From: an uncultured Oribacterium sp.
GTDB lineage: Bacteria > Bacillota > Clostridia > Lachnospirales > Lachnospiraceae
Direction: 5' to 3'
Assembly (NCBI GenBank): GCA_902485915.1
Contig: CABTMH010000113.1
Span: 1 to 17,207, forward strand
DNA length: 17,207 bases
A program made the translations under genes and the position numbers. The notes beneath the pieces are model-generated. The model was given only the letters and a program-made list of their open reading frames with translations. It was not told the origin of the DNA and did no database searches. Positions 6,552-14,016 of the stretch are shown here, in pieces (position 1 is the stretch's first letter; each line of letters starts with the position of its first letter).

Positions 6552-7200
6552 TGTAGCGTTAGCGAAGGGCCGCCTCGGAGACAGGACCTACTCGATGATG
6601 GCGAAGGCCGGCTTCGACTGCCCGGCGATCCTCGAGAAAAACCGGAAGCTCACCTTCGAGAATCCGGAGAAGGGCATCCGTTACTTCTGGGTGAAGCCGT
6701 CGGATGTCGAGATCTACGTCGAGCGTGGTGCGGCAGACATCGGCGTCTGCGGTGCGGACATCCTCCTCGAGTACGAGCCGGATGTGTACGAGCTGCTGGA
6801 TCTCGGTTTCGGTAAGTGTCGTATGTGCGTGGCGGGTCCGAAGGATTTCTATGATAACGAGGAGCGGACGCTCCGAGTCGCGACGAAGTTTGCGCATGTG
6901 GCGAGTCGCTACTACGAGTCCATCGGTCGCGACATCGATATCATCCGGCTGAACGGTTCCATCGAGATCGCACCGATCCTGGGCCTCAGCGATGTCATCT
7001 TCGATATCGTCGAGACGGGCAACACACTTCGGGAAAACGACCTCGAGGTGCTGACGGAGGTCGTGCCGATCAGTGCGCGCCTCATCTGTAATAAGGTAAG
7101 CTATCAGTTCAAGCATGACGAGATCATGCGGCTCCGGGACGGCCTCGCGGAGATCGTCGCGAGCGGCGAGAAGGTAGAAGCCGTGAAGCTGGAGCACTGA
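6544..7200 (+). CDS. hisG: ATP phosphoribosyltransferase, short form (catalytic subunit)
   Basis: The 218-residue product is the short HisG that condenses ATP and PRPP, the first committed and feedback-controlled step of histidine synthesis. It begins MINVALAKGRLG and carries the type II periplasmic-binding-like fold signatures RGAADIGVCGADIL and the PRPP-binding loop DIVETGNTL. The C-terminal regulatory domain of the long form (about 290 residues) is absent, so activity should depend on HisZ, encoded immediately upstream and overlapping by 8 nt. ATG 6544 is preferred because AGGAGG at 6529-6534 lies 9 nt upstream, inside the hisZ coding region. An in-frame TTG at 6526 lacks its own ribosome binding site. 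Confidence 0.95.
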   Translation: MINVALAKGRLGDRTYSMMAKAGFDCPAILEKNRKLTFENPEKGIRYFWVKPSDVEIYVERGAADIGVCGADILLEYEPDVYELLDLGFGKCRMCVAGPKDFYDNEERTLRVATKFAHVASRYYESIGRDIDIIRLNGSIEIAPILGLSDVIFDIVETGNTLRENDLEVLTEVVPISARLICNKVSYQFKHDEIMRLRDGLAEIVASGEKVEAVKLEH

Positions 7201-7282
7201 GTATAATCTGATGAGATATGGAGCGAAGTGATGAGGTCGGGACAGAGACATTGGCCGACCGCGCTGGAAGGATGGGAGAGAC

Positions 7283-8569
7283 ATGATTAAGATTTTCGAG
7301 ATGGGAAAGATCAGAGACGAGGAGATTTTCGCGCGCTTCGAGCCGACCTCCAGCGTCGAGGACATCGTAAAGGGCATCATCGCACGCGTGCGTGCGGAGG
7401 GAGATGCAGCGCTGCGGGCGTACAGCGCGGAGTTCGACCACGTCGAGATCGAGGATTTCCTCGTGAGTGCGGTTGAGATCGAGGCGGCGCTCGCGAAGGT
7501 GGAGCCGGAATTTATCGCGGTGCTTGAGGAGGCGGCGGCCAATATCCGTGCCTTCCACAGTAAGCAGGTGCGGAACAGCTTCATCATGGCGGACAAGCCG
7601 GGCGTGATCCTCGGGCAGCGGGTGATCCCGCTTGAGAAGGTCGGCCTCTATGTACCGGGCGGCACGGCGGCGTATCCGTCGACGGTGCTGATGGATGCGA
7701 TTCCGGCGAAGATCGCGGGCGTCGAGGAGATCGTTATGGTGACCCCGCCGAACAAGGAGGGCTCGGTCAATCCGTATATCCTTGCAGCGGCGCATGTCGC
7801 AGGCGTGGGCCGTATCTTCAAGGTCGGCGGCGCACAGGCGGTGGCAGCGCTCGCGTATGGCACGGCGTCGATTCCACGCGTCGATAAGATCGTGGGTCCG
7901 GGCAATGCCTTCGTCGCCGAGGCGAAGAAGCAGGTGTTCGGACAGGTCGGGATCGATATGATCGCCGGTCCGTCGGAGGTGCTGGTGCTCGCGGATGGCA
8001 AGTCGGATCCGCGCTTCGTGGCGGCGGATCTGCTGAGCCAGGCAGAGCATGATAAGAATGCGTCGGCGGTGCTCATCACGGATTCCATGGCGCTCGCAGA
8101 GGCGGTGCAGCAGGAGCTCGAGCTGCAGCTTGCACAGCTCCGGCGGGAGGAGATCGCGCGGGCGTCCATCGACCACAACGGAAAGATCATCGTCGCCCAT
8201 GACCTCCGCGAGGGCATCGACGCGGCGAATCGCATCGCTCCGGAGCACATGGAGGTGTGCGTAGACCAGCCGTTTGACTACCTGCCGCTCATCAAGAACG
8301 CCGGCTCCGTCTTCCTCGGCCGCTACAACGCCGAACCGACCGGTGACTACTTCGCCGGACCGAATCACACCCTGCCGACCTCTGGTACGGCACGCTTCTA
8401 CAGCCCGCTCGGTGTCGACGACTTCGTGAAGAAGATGCAGTACAGCTACTACACGAAGGACGCGCTCGAGCAGGACTACGATAAGATCTCCATGTTCGCG
8501 AATAAGGAGGGGCTGACCGCCCACGCCCGCGCCGTGGACATCCGCTTCGGTAAGGAAGGCAGAGATTAA
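7283..8569 (+). CDS. hisD: Histidinol dehydrogenase
   Basis: The 428-residue product is the zinc enzyme that oxidises histidinol to histidine in two NAD-dependent steps. Family segments visible in order are GLYVPGGTAAYPSTVLMDA (121-139), VGPGNAFVAEAK (204-215), IDMIAGPSEVLV (224-235), DLLSQAEHD (249-257), IAPEHMEV (318-325) and GDYFAGPNHTLPT (354-366). The zinc ligands correspond to Gln253, His256, Asp355 and His414, and the catalytic pair to Glu321 and His322. The length is typical. An 82-nt spacer containing the motif AGAGACATTGGCC separates it from hisG. GGGAGAG just before ATG 7283 provides the ribosome binding site. Confidence 0.96.
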   Translation: MIKIFEMGKIRDEEIFARFEPTSSVEDIVKGIIARVRAEGDAALRAYSAEFDHVEIEDFLVSAVEIEAALAKVEPEFIAVLEEAAANIRAFHSKQVRNSFIMADKPGVILGQRVIPLEKVGLYVPGGTAAYPSTVLMDAIPAKIAGVEEIVMVTPPNKEGSVNPYILAAAHVAGVGRIFKVGGAQAVAALAYGTASIPRVDKIVGPGNAFVAEAKKQVFGQVGIDMIAGPSEVLVLADGKSDPRFVAADLLSQAEHDKNASAVLITDSMALAEAVQQELELQLAQLRREEIARASIDHNGKIIVAHDLREGIDAANRIAPEHMEVCVDQPFDYLPLIKNAGSVFLGRYNAEPTGDYFAGPNHTLPTSGTARFYSPLGVDDFVKKMQYSYYTKDALEQDYDKISMFANKEGLTAHARAVDIRFGKEGRD

Positions 8570-8584
8570 TTTGAAAGGACGACT

Positions 8585-9193
8585 ATGATAGCAATCATCG
8601 ATTATGGCGTGGGAAATCTCTTTTCCTTGCAGAGCTCGCTTCGGGCGATCGGCGAGGAGGTAGTGGTGACGGCGGATCAGGAGGTCATCCGGCAGGCGGA
8701 TCATGTGATCCTGCCGGGGGTCGGTGCGTTCGGTGACGCCGTGCAGAAGCTGCGCGACGGCGGGCTCTTCGATTTCGTGAAGGCGCAGGCAGCGACCGGG
8801 AAGCCTTTTCTCGGCATCTGCCTCGGGATGCAGCTGCTGTTCGACCGCTCCCTCGAGTATGGGGAGCATGAAGGCCTCGGCGTGATCCCGGGTGAGGTGC
8901 GTCCGATCGAGGGCGTGATTCCGGCGCATCTCGACATCCCGCACATGGGCTGGAATGCGCTGCACTTCGTACATGACTGTCCGCTGTTCCGCGATCTCAC
9001 GGAGGGCGACTGCGTGTATTTCGTGCACAGCTACGCGGCCTTCGACTGTGACGCGAATCTGACGGCGACGGCGGAGTACGGTGTGCCGCTGACTGCCGCG
9101 GTTCAGAAGGGCAATGTCTATGGCACGCAGTTCCACCCGGAGAAGAGCGGGGCTGTCGGCCTGAAGATCCTGAAGGCGTTTGCTGCACTGTGA
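8585..9193 (+). CDS. hisH: Imidazole glycerol phosphate synthase, glutamine amidotransferase subunit
   Basis: The 202-residue class I glutamine amidotransferase generates ammonia from glutamine and passes it to HisF. The Cys-His-Glu triad is visible: Cys79 in FLGICLGMQLLF, His184 and Glu186 in GTQFHPEKSG. The N-terminus IDYGVGNLFSLQSSLR and the oxyanion region PGVGAFG (44-50) are typical of HisH. GAAAGGA lies about 5 nt before ATG 8585. The gene starts 15 nt after hisD and its TGA overlaps the ribosome binding site of hisA. HisF, its partner, follows hisA. Confidence 0.96.
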   Translation: MIAIIDYGVGNLFSLQSSLRAIGEEVVVTADQEVIRQADHVILPGVGAFGDAVQKLRDGGLFDFVKAQAATGKPFLGICLGMQLLFDRSLEYGEHEGLGVIPGEVRPIEGVIPAHLDIPHMGWNALHFVHDCPLFRDLTEGDCVYFVHSYAAFDCDANLTATAEYGVPLTAAVQKGNVYGTQFHPEKSGAVGLKILKAFAAL

Positions 9194-9202
9194 GGAGGAA
9201 CT

Positions 9203-9919
9203 ATGCTGCTGTTTCCAGCGATTGATTTATATGACCACAAGGTGGTACGGCTCCTGAAGGGCGACTACCAGAAGATGACGGTGTATAGTGAGGATCCGGT
9301 GGCGACGGCCCGGGGCATCGAGGTGGACGGCGGACGCTGGCTGCATCTCGTGGACCTCGAGGGTGCGAAAGACGGCACGACGCCGAACTTCGATGTGGTG
9401 GCGGCGATCTGCCATGAGACGAAGCTTCAGGTGGAGATCGGCGGTGGTATCCGCAGTCTCGAGATGATCGAGCGCTATCTGAAGGCCGGTGTCGCGCGGG
9501 TCATCCTCGGCACGAAGGCTGTGACGGATGAGGATTTCCTGCGGGATGCGGTGGGGCGCTGGGGCGACCGGATCGCCGTGGGCGTCGATGCGAAGGATGG
9601 AAAGGTGGCCGTCAAGGGCTGGGTCGAGGTGCTCGATGTCGATATGTTTGACTTCCTGTGGAAGCTGCGAAGCATCGGTGTGAAGACCGCGATCGTCACG
9701 GACATCTCGAAGGACGGCGCGATGAAGGGCACGAATCTGCCGCTGTATGAGCGTCTGAGCCGGCTCGACGGCATCGATATCACGGCATCTGGCGGTGTGT
9801 CGACGCTCGAGGACATCCGGGCGCTCCGCGACATGGGGCTCTATGGCGCGATTCTCGGGAAAGCGATGTATAACGGAGCCATCGATCTGAAGGAAGCACT
9901 GGCAGTCGCACGTGGATGA
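9203..9919 (+). CDS. hisA: ProFAR isomerase (phosphoribosylformimino-AICAR ribotide isomerase)
   Basis: The 238-residue (beta/alpha)8-barrel catalyses the Amadori rearrangement of ProFAR to PRFAR. The acid-base pair is present as Asp8 in FPAIDL and Asp129 in AVGVDAKDG. Phosphate-binding loops EIGGGIRS (79-85) and the C-terminal ASGGVSTLED are also visible. GAGGAGG overlapping the hisH stop is the ribosome binding site for ATG 9203. HisA and HisF are homologous; the residues around VEVLD and the position before hisF decide for HisA. It could in principle be a dual PriA-type enzyme, but a trp function cannot be judged from sequence alone. Confidence 0.95.
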   Translation: MLLFPAIDLYDHKVVRLLKGDYQKMTVYSEDPVATARGIEVDGGRWLHLVDLEGAKDGTTPNFDVVAAICHETKLQVEIGGGIRSLEMIERYLKAGVARVILGTKAVTDEDFLRDAVGRWGDRIAVGVDAKDGKVAVKGWVEVLDVDMFDFLWKLRSIGVKTAIVTDISKDGAMKGTNLPLYERLSRLDGIDITASGGVSTLEDIRALRDMGLYGAILGKAMYNGAIDLKEALAVARG

Positions 9920-10036
9920 GGTGGCGGCTAGTAGTGAGGTTTCGGCAGGCGACATCGGTGAAGTTTTGCTGACAGAACGCAGCGGACGGTGCCTGTGAAG
10001 GCGTACCGGCCGAAGGCAGATGATGAGGTAGAAGAG
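9920..10036 (+). other. hisA-hisF spacer, no gene
   Basis: This 117-nt spacer is long for this cluster. The hisF frame stays open upstream to ATG 9989 but has no ribosome binding site there and lacks similarity to HisF. It contains GGCAGGCGACATCGG at 9944-9958, a divergent form of the motif found in other long spacers here. Confidence 0.4.
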
Positions 10037-10795
10037 ATGATCACGAAACGAATTATTCCGTGCCTGGATGTGCGCGATGGACGCGTCGTGAAGGGCGTCA
10101 ATTTCGAGGGACTGCGCGATGTGAGCAGCCCGGTGGAGCTCGGAAAATACTACAGCGATACGGGCGCGGATGAGCTCGTGTTCTATGACATCACCGCGAG
10201 CTTCGAGGGGCGGAAGCTCTTCACGGACATCCTGACCGAGGTCGCGCGGCAGATTTTCATCCCGCTGACCGTGGGCGGCGGGATCCATACCGTCGATGAT
10301 TTCGACCGTGTGCTGAAGTGCGGTGCTGATAAGGTGTCGGTGAACTCGGGCGCGATCAGGAACCCGGACCTCATCAACCAGGCGGCCGAAAAGTACGGCA
10401 ATCAGTGCGTGGTGCTGTCGGTGGATGCGAAGCGTGTGAACGGAAGCTATCATGTGTTCCTGAACGGCGGCCGCATCGACACCGGCATGGATGCACTCGA
10501 GTGGATCCGGGATGGCGTGAAGCGTGGTGCGGGTGAGGTCGTGCTGAACTCGATCGATACCGACGGGGTGAAGCAGGGCTTTGACATCGAGATGCTCGCG
10601 GCGGTGAACCAGCTCGTGAAGGTGCCGGTCATCGCGTCCGGTGGTGCCGGATCCATCGAGGATTTCGTGACGCTGTTCCGCGAGATTCCGGACATCTCTG
10701 CCGGCCTCGCAGCTTCGATCTTCCACTTCGGCGAGGTGAAGATCGAGGATCTGAAGGCGAGACTGCAGGCGGAAGGCATCCCAGTCAGAATCTGA
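10037..10795 (+). CDS. hisF: Imidazole glycerol phosphate synthase, cyclase subunit
   Basis: The 252-residue (beta/alpha)8-barrel uses HisH-derived ammonia to convert PRFAR into imidazole glycerol phosphate and AICAR. The catalytic Asp11 in RIIPCLDVRDG and Asp130 in VVLSVDAKR are in their canonical positions, and phosphate loops TVGGGI (78-83) and IASGGAGS are visible. The start at ATG 10037 (MITKRIIPCLD) is set by family alignment; the upstream purine-rich GGTAGAAGAG is a modest ribosome binding site. The 3' end of the gene, 10725-10797, is duplicated in the following spacer, which points to a past recombination event at this site. Confidence 0.96.
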   Translation: MITKRIIPCLDVRDGRVVKGVNFEGLRDVSSPVELGKYYSDTGADELVFYDITASFEGRKLFTDILTEVARQIFIPLTVGGGIHTVDDFDRVLKCGADKVSVNSGAIRNPDLINQAAEKYGNQCVVLSVDAKRVNGSYHVFLNGGRIDTGMDALEWIRDGVKRGAGEVVLNSIDTDGVKQGFDIEMLAAVNQLVKVPVIASGGAGSIEDFVTLFREIPDISAGLAASIFHFGEVKIEDLKARLQAEGIPVRI

Positions 10796-10807
10796 GCGTA
10801 TAAGCGG

Positions 10808-10880
10808 ACTTCGGTGAGGTGAAGATCGAGGATTTGGAGGCGAGATTCCCGGCAGAAGGCATCTAGGTCAGAATCTGAGC
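10808..10880 (+). pseudogene. Decayed tandem duplicate of the hisF 3' end
   Basis: Positions 10808-10880 repeat 10725-10797 at an 83-bp offset, with 63 of 73 bases identical by hand alignment. The copy still reads FGEVKIEDLEARFPAEGI in the equivalent frame, against FGEVKIEDLKARLQAEGI in hisF, then has an in-frame TAG where hisF has a Pro codon, and keeps VRI and TGA. It has no start and cannot encode a working barrel. Several differences are silent or conservative, so it may be a relic of a larger hisF duplication that was later deleted. Confidence 0.85.
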
Positions 10881-10907
10881 ACGTCAGTGGATAAGGAAAG
10901 GGCAGGA

Positions 10908-11270
10908 ATGGCAATCGAGAGATTTGATATCGAGAAGGTGAAGTTTGATGAGAAGGGGCTGGTGCCGTGCATCGTGCAGGATGTCGAGACGAAGCGCGTG
11001 CTGACGCTGGCGTACATGAACAGGGAGTCGCTGGGCATCACGCTGGAGAAGGGACTCACCTGCTTCTGGTCCCGCTCGCGGCAGGAGCTCTGGCTGAAGG
11101 GCGCGACAAGCGGAAACTACCAGCACATCGTGACGATGGAGGCAGACTGCGACCATGACGCGATCCTCGTGCAGGTCCGGAAGGAGGGTCCGGCATGTCA
11201 TCTCGGAAATGACAGTTGCTTTGATGACTCTTTATATATAGAATGGGCGGAGAACCGGCCGGAAGGCTGA
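10908..11270 (+). CDS. hisI: Phosphoribosyl-AMP cyclohydrolase
   Basis: The 120-residue product opens the adenine ring of PR-AMP to give ProFAR. The metal signature DCDHDA places the Mg ligands at Asp80, Asp82 and Asp84 and the Zn Cys at Cys81; Cys97 (GPACH) and Cys104 (NDSCF) complete the zinc site. Other family motifs are LAYMN (35-38 region), TCFWSRSRQELWLKG and SGNYQ. The protein ends shortly after the zinc site, so there is no C-terminal HisE (PR-ATP pyrophosphatase) domain. ATG 10908 is preferred over the in-frame GTG at 10887, because AAGGAAAGGG precedes it at proper spacing. HisE activity must come from elsewhere. Confidence 0.95.
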   Translation: MAIERFDIEKVKFDEKGLVPCIVQDVETKRVLTLAYMNRESLGITLEKGLTCFWSRSRQELWLKGATSGNYQHIVTMEADCDHDAILVQVRKEGPACHLGNDSCFDDSLYIEWAENRPEG

Positions 11271-11315
11271 CGGCAGAGGCATTGGCTGAAGAACATGCGA
11301 TGTGGGGAAGAAAAG

Positions 11316-11861
11316 ATGGATTCAAAAGACGAGCGAATGGACATATATGACAGCGAGAAGCGCCGTACTGGCCGTGTCGTGCCGCGCAGCAGCTTCCTGC
11401 AGGCGGGCGAGTACATGCTCTATGTGCTGGCACTGATCGAGCGGCCGTCGGACGGGCGTTTTCTCATCACGCAGCGTGCGCTCACGAAGAAGTGGGCGGC
11501 GGGTGCCTGGGAGGTCTCCGGTGGCGGGGCGCTTGCAGGCGAGGACAGCTTCACCGCGGTGACGCGCGAGGTGCGCGAGGAGACCGGGCTCGATATTTCG
11601 GCTGTGCCGGCGGCGATGCGGACGCCGATCTATGGCTATCGCAATGAGGACCTGAAGCGCGGCGACAATTATTTTGTCGACATCTATCACGTGAAGCTGG
11701 AGTTTGCGGATGCAGACGTGACCATCGAGCAGTCGGAGGCCATCGACTTCCGCATGGCGACGATGGACGAGATCCGCGCGCTGCACGAAGCCGACGCGTT
11801 CCTGCACTATAAGCGGATCCAGGAAGCACTTGCGGCGGAGAAAAGTGCGCAGCAGGCATGA
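11316..11861 (+). CDS. Nudix hydrolase within the histidine cluster
   Basis: The 181-residue protein carries an exact Nudix box: Gly70, five residues, Glu76, seven residues, then REVREETGL (84-92), preceded by the substrate-side segment WAAGAWEVSGGG. Nudix enzymes hydrolyse nucleoside diphosphates linked to another group. The N-terminal part (DIYDSEKRRTGRVVPR) resembles the isopentenyl-diphosphate-isomerase-like or YfcD-like Nudix group, for which substrates are poorly known. GGGGAAG about 5 nt before ATG 11316 supports this start over ATG 11295. It sits between hisI and the phosphatase gene, where many Firmicutes carry hisE; a role as PR-ATP pyrophosphohydrolase is an attractive but untested inference. 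A housekeeping or isoprenoid-related role is equally possible. Confidence 0.85.
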   Translation: MDSKDERMDIYDSEKRRTGRVVPRSSFLQAGEYMLYVLALIERPSDGRFLITQRALTKKWAAGAWEVSGGGALAGEDSFTAVTREVREETGLDISAVPAAMRTPIYGYRNEDLKRGDNYFVDIYHVKLEFADADVTIEQSEAIDFRMATMDEIRALHEADAFLHYKRIQEALAAEKSAQQA

Positions 11862-11893
11862 TGCCTGGGGTGTGAGAGAACGAAGAACTGTAC

Positions 11894-12625
11894 ATGGAAG
11901 AGTTTATCAAGGAAAAGAAAACAATCTATAAAACGCGGGATCCGCTCGGGCAGTCCATCGAGGTCTGCGAGGGCCTCTATAACGAGGAGCGCATGCGGTT
12001 GCTGCTCGTCGATAGGGCGATGCAGTCGGCGCAGTATCTGGATCCACTGCTCCGGGATGAACTCGCGTTCGAGTACATGCGCGAGTTCGAGTGGGCTTTT
12101 CGACTGCATCCGTCGGCGCGGCGGGTACTGCTGATCGGGGGCGGCGGCTTCGCCTACCCTCGTTTTTTTCTGAAGAACTATCCGGAGAAGTCGATCGACG
12201 TGATCGAGCTGAGCCCGACGATCGTCGAGATCGCGCGCGATTATTTCGAACTGCGTGCGCTGGAGGCACAGTATCCGGACCGCCTCCGCGTCATCGTCGG
12301 CGACGGACATCAGTATCTGGAGAAGAATCTGAATCAGGTAACATACGATGCCATCCTGAACGATGCGTACATCGGCTATAAGTCGAGCGCGTCAATGCAG
12401 GCGTCGGCGCAGCTGTTCCACCAGTGTCTCACGGATGGTGGCTTGTACGCTGCCAATATGGTGACGGCGCTTCGTGGCCTCCACTCGATTCAGATGCGTC
12501 GCGAGCAGAAGAATTTTCAGAAGGTGTTCGCGTACACTTTCCTCATGCAGTGCGACGACGAGATCAGTCCGTTCGTGCCGCAGAATAACATCTTTTTCGC
12601 CTCGGATGCGGCGTTCGAGATGTGA
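11894..12625 (+). CDS. Spermidine-synthase-like methyltransferase-fold protein
   Basis: The 243-residue protein has the Rossmann-type fold of the polyamine aminopropyltransferase family. The nucleotide-binding loop is VLLIGGGGFAYPR (78-90), the acidic residue closing strand 2 is Glu105 in DVIELSP, the adenine-site Asp is Asp137 in IVGDGHQYL, and Asp157 in YDAILNDAYIG sits where spermidine synthases have their catalytic DxxDP-type Asp. The DP pair and a full N-terminal beta domain are not evident, so it may not make spermidine; such stand-alone relatives are often annotated as spermidine synthase or as SAM-dependent methyltransferases. It lies 32 nt after the Nudix gene and 10 nt before the phosphatase gene, so it is probably co-transcribed with the histidine genes, though its link to the pathway is unknown. 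The ribosome binding site is weak. Confidence 0.75.
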   Translation: MEEFIKEKKTIYKTRDPLGQSIEVCEGLYNEERMRLLLVDRAMQSAQYLDPLLRDELAFEYMREFEWAFRLHPSARRVLLIGGGGFAYPRFFLKNYPEKSIDVIELSPTIVEIARDYFELRALEAQYPDRLRVIVGDGHQYLEKNLNQVTYDAILNDAYIGYKSSASMQASAQLFHQCLTDGGLYAANMVTALRGLHSIQMRREQKNFQKVFAYTFLMQCDDEISPFVPQNNIFFASDAAFEM

Positions 12626-12635
12626 GGGGATCTAT

Positions 12636-13742
12636 ATGAATAAACTGAAAGCAAATTATCATACACATACCACCTTCTGTGATGGCTCCGACGCGCCTGA
12701 GGCAGTGGTGCAGGCGGCGCTTCGAAAGGGCTTCACGCATCTCGGCTTCAGTGGGCACATGGACCCGGGTGTCACGATGGACTATGCGGCCTACGCGCAG
12801 GAAATCTGCCGTCTGCAGTCGGCGTACCGCGACCAGATCGACATCCTCCGTGGTGCGGAGCTGGACAATGTTTACGATCCGTCGTGCGTGGCTGGTGAGG
12901 AGGTGCACAGCAGCGCAGGGGCGGTGCCGTCGGCAGTGCAGAAGGACCGGACGCTGTCCGACGCACCAAGCGTTCACTCAGGTGAAGCTTTCCGCGCTCC
13001 CGGTGCGGAATACACGATCGGTTCGACGCATTTTGTGCCGGTGCCGGGCTCTTCTGTGTGGTCGACACCAGCCGCCTTCGGCACGCACCGTGAGGGCTCC
13101 GAAAACTGGGATCTGATCGGCGTGGATGGAGACATTGGCCTTTTACATGATCAGTGCAGGCAGTACTATGGCGGTGACTTCTATGCGCTGTCGGCGGACT
13201 ACTATCGCTTCGAGGCGATGGTGGCGGCGCGGCTGCACCCGACGTTCATCGGACACTTCGATCTGATCACGCGCTTCAACGATCTTTCACGCGCGGATGG
13301 TGGACACTTTCTCGATGAGACAAGTGAGCGCTACCTTCTGCCGGCGCGGCGGGCCATGGAGGCACTCGTGCCGTACGGACTTCCGTTCGAAATCAACTGC
13401 GGCGCAGTGAACCGTGGGCGAAAGAAGGAGCTGTATCCGCGACCGGAGCTGCTCCGGCATCTTCATGCGCTCGGCGGTGAGATCCTGATCTCTGCGGATG
13501 CGCACCAGAAGGAGCTGCTCGACGGCGACTTCGAGGAAGCGATGGAGCTCGCGCACTGGGCCGGGTTCACGCACACGAATCTGCTCGTGCGGGAGGTGCA
13601 GGCGTCCACGGAATTTCATGATGCAGCGATGCTGCAGAACGCGACTCTGCTGGCAGACAGCTGCGCTTTTTCACTGCGTCCGGCGAAGAACACGCAGGCG
13701 GATGGCGGTGGCACACTGTACTGGCAGATGATGGAAATCTGA
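12636..13742 (+). CDS. hisJ: Histidinol-phosphatase, PHP family (HisJ/HisK type)
   Basis: The 368-residue PHP-domain phosphoesterase should remove phosphate from histidinol phosphate, the step missing from the monofunctional hisB here. Metal-site residues are seen at His9 and His11 (NYHTHTTFCDG), Asp16, His41 (GFSGHMD), Glu75 (GAELD), His132 (GSTHF), His207 (FIGHFD), Asp288 and His290 (SADAH). It is about 100 residues longer than the usual 260-280. The main extra segment is Ser/Ala/Val-rich at roughly 82-122, between GAELD and the GSTHF strand, and there is more at 136-160. AGGGGA at 12625-12630, 5 nt before ATG 12636, fixes the start; the frame is open further upstream but that overlaps the preceding gene and is not homologous. 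It is probably the last gene of the histidine operon. Confidence 0.9.
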   Translation: MNKLKANYHTHTTFCDGSDAPEAVVQAALRKGFTHLGFSGHMDPGVTMDYAAYAQEICRLQSAYRDQIDILRGAELDNVYDPSCVAGEEVHSSAGAVPSAVQKDRTLSDAPSVHSGEAFRAPGAEYTIGSTHFVPVPGSSVWSTPAAFGTHREGSENWDLIGVDGDIGLLHDQCRQYYGGDFYALSADYYRFEAMVAARLHPTFIGHFDLITRFNDLSRADGGHFLDETSERYLLPARRAMEALVPYGLPFEINCGAVNRGRKKELYPRPELLRHLHALGGEILISADAHQKELLDGDFEEAMELAHWAGFTHTNLLVREVQASTEFHDAAMLQNATLLADSCAFSLRPAKNTQADGGGTLYWQMMEI

Positions 13743-13745
13743 GCG

Positions 13746-13847
13746 ATGCAGCAGGCACTCCAGCGTTATGGATTTCAGCACGGTAGGGATATCGTGTATG
13801 TGCCGGGGAAAGAACGCATCGGGTTTGATTTCGTAGTAATGAGATGA
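13746..13847 (+). pseudogene. 33-codon open stretch in frame with hisJ, possible gene fragment
   Basis: Immediately after the hisJ stop, in the same frame and one codon further, ATG 13746 opens 33 codons ending at TGA 13845-13847. The peptide contains QRYGFQHGRDIVYVPGKERI and then GFDFVVMR. It reads like the C-terminal end of a folded protein, but it has no ribosome binding site of its own and I do not recognise it. It may be the tail of a lost gene, or of a former fusion partner of hisJ cut off by a stop. Confidence 0.3.
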
Positions 13848-13939
13848 GAAACTGCGGATTTCGAGCATCGCGGACCCTGTCGACAACAAAAGATATATAA
13901 TCGAAGGTTTTCGATCGATAGAATAGGATCGTTGGAAAG

Positions 13940-13965
13940 AAGGTCAGCCAGGTGCTGACCTTTTT
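13940..13965 (+). terminator. Rho-independent terminator closing the histidine cluster
   Basis: AGGTCAGC (13941-13948) pairs with GCTGACCT (13954-13961) around a 5-nt loop and runs into a short T-stretch, TTTTT in total, to 13965. It lies 198 nt after hisJ. The region between (13743-13939) holds the 33-codon fragment and a small ATCGAA/TTCGAT inverted repeat at 13900-13915, and otherwise nothing recognised. Confidence 0.85.
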
Positions 13966-14016
13966 GCATGGAAGAAATCATTTCGGCATTTTGTCTAATA
14001 TTTATCCAGTTTCCGC

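Noticed and set aside
9989..10036. N-terminal extension of HisF starting at ATG 9989
   Set aside because: No ribosome binding site, and canonical HisF begins at MITKRIIPCLD with Asp11 in place.
11853..11867. Palindrome CAGGCATGATGCCTG over the Nudix stop codon as a terminator
   Set aside because: Short arms, one-base centre and no T-run; the next gene starts 27 bp on and appears co-transcribed.
12474..12635. N-terminal extension of HisJ starting at 12474
   Set aside because: It overlaps the preceding gene in another frame, is Arg/Ser-rich shadow sequence, and ATG 12636 has a good ribosome binding site.
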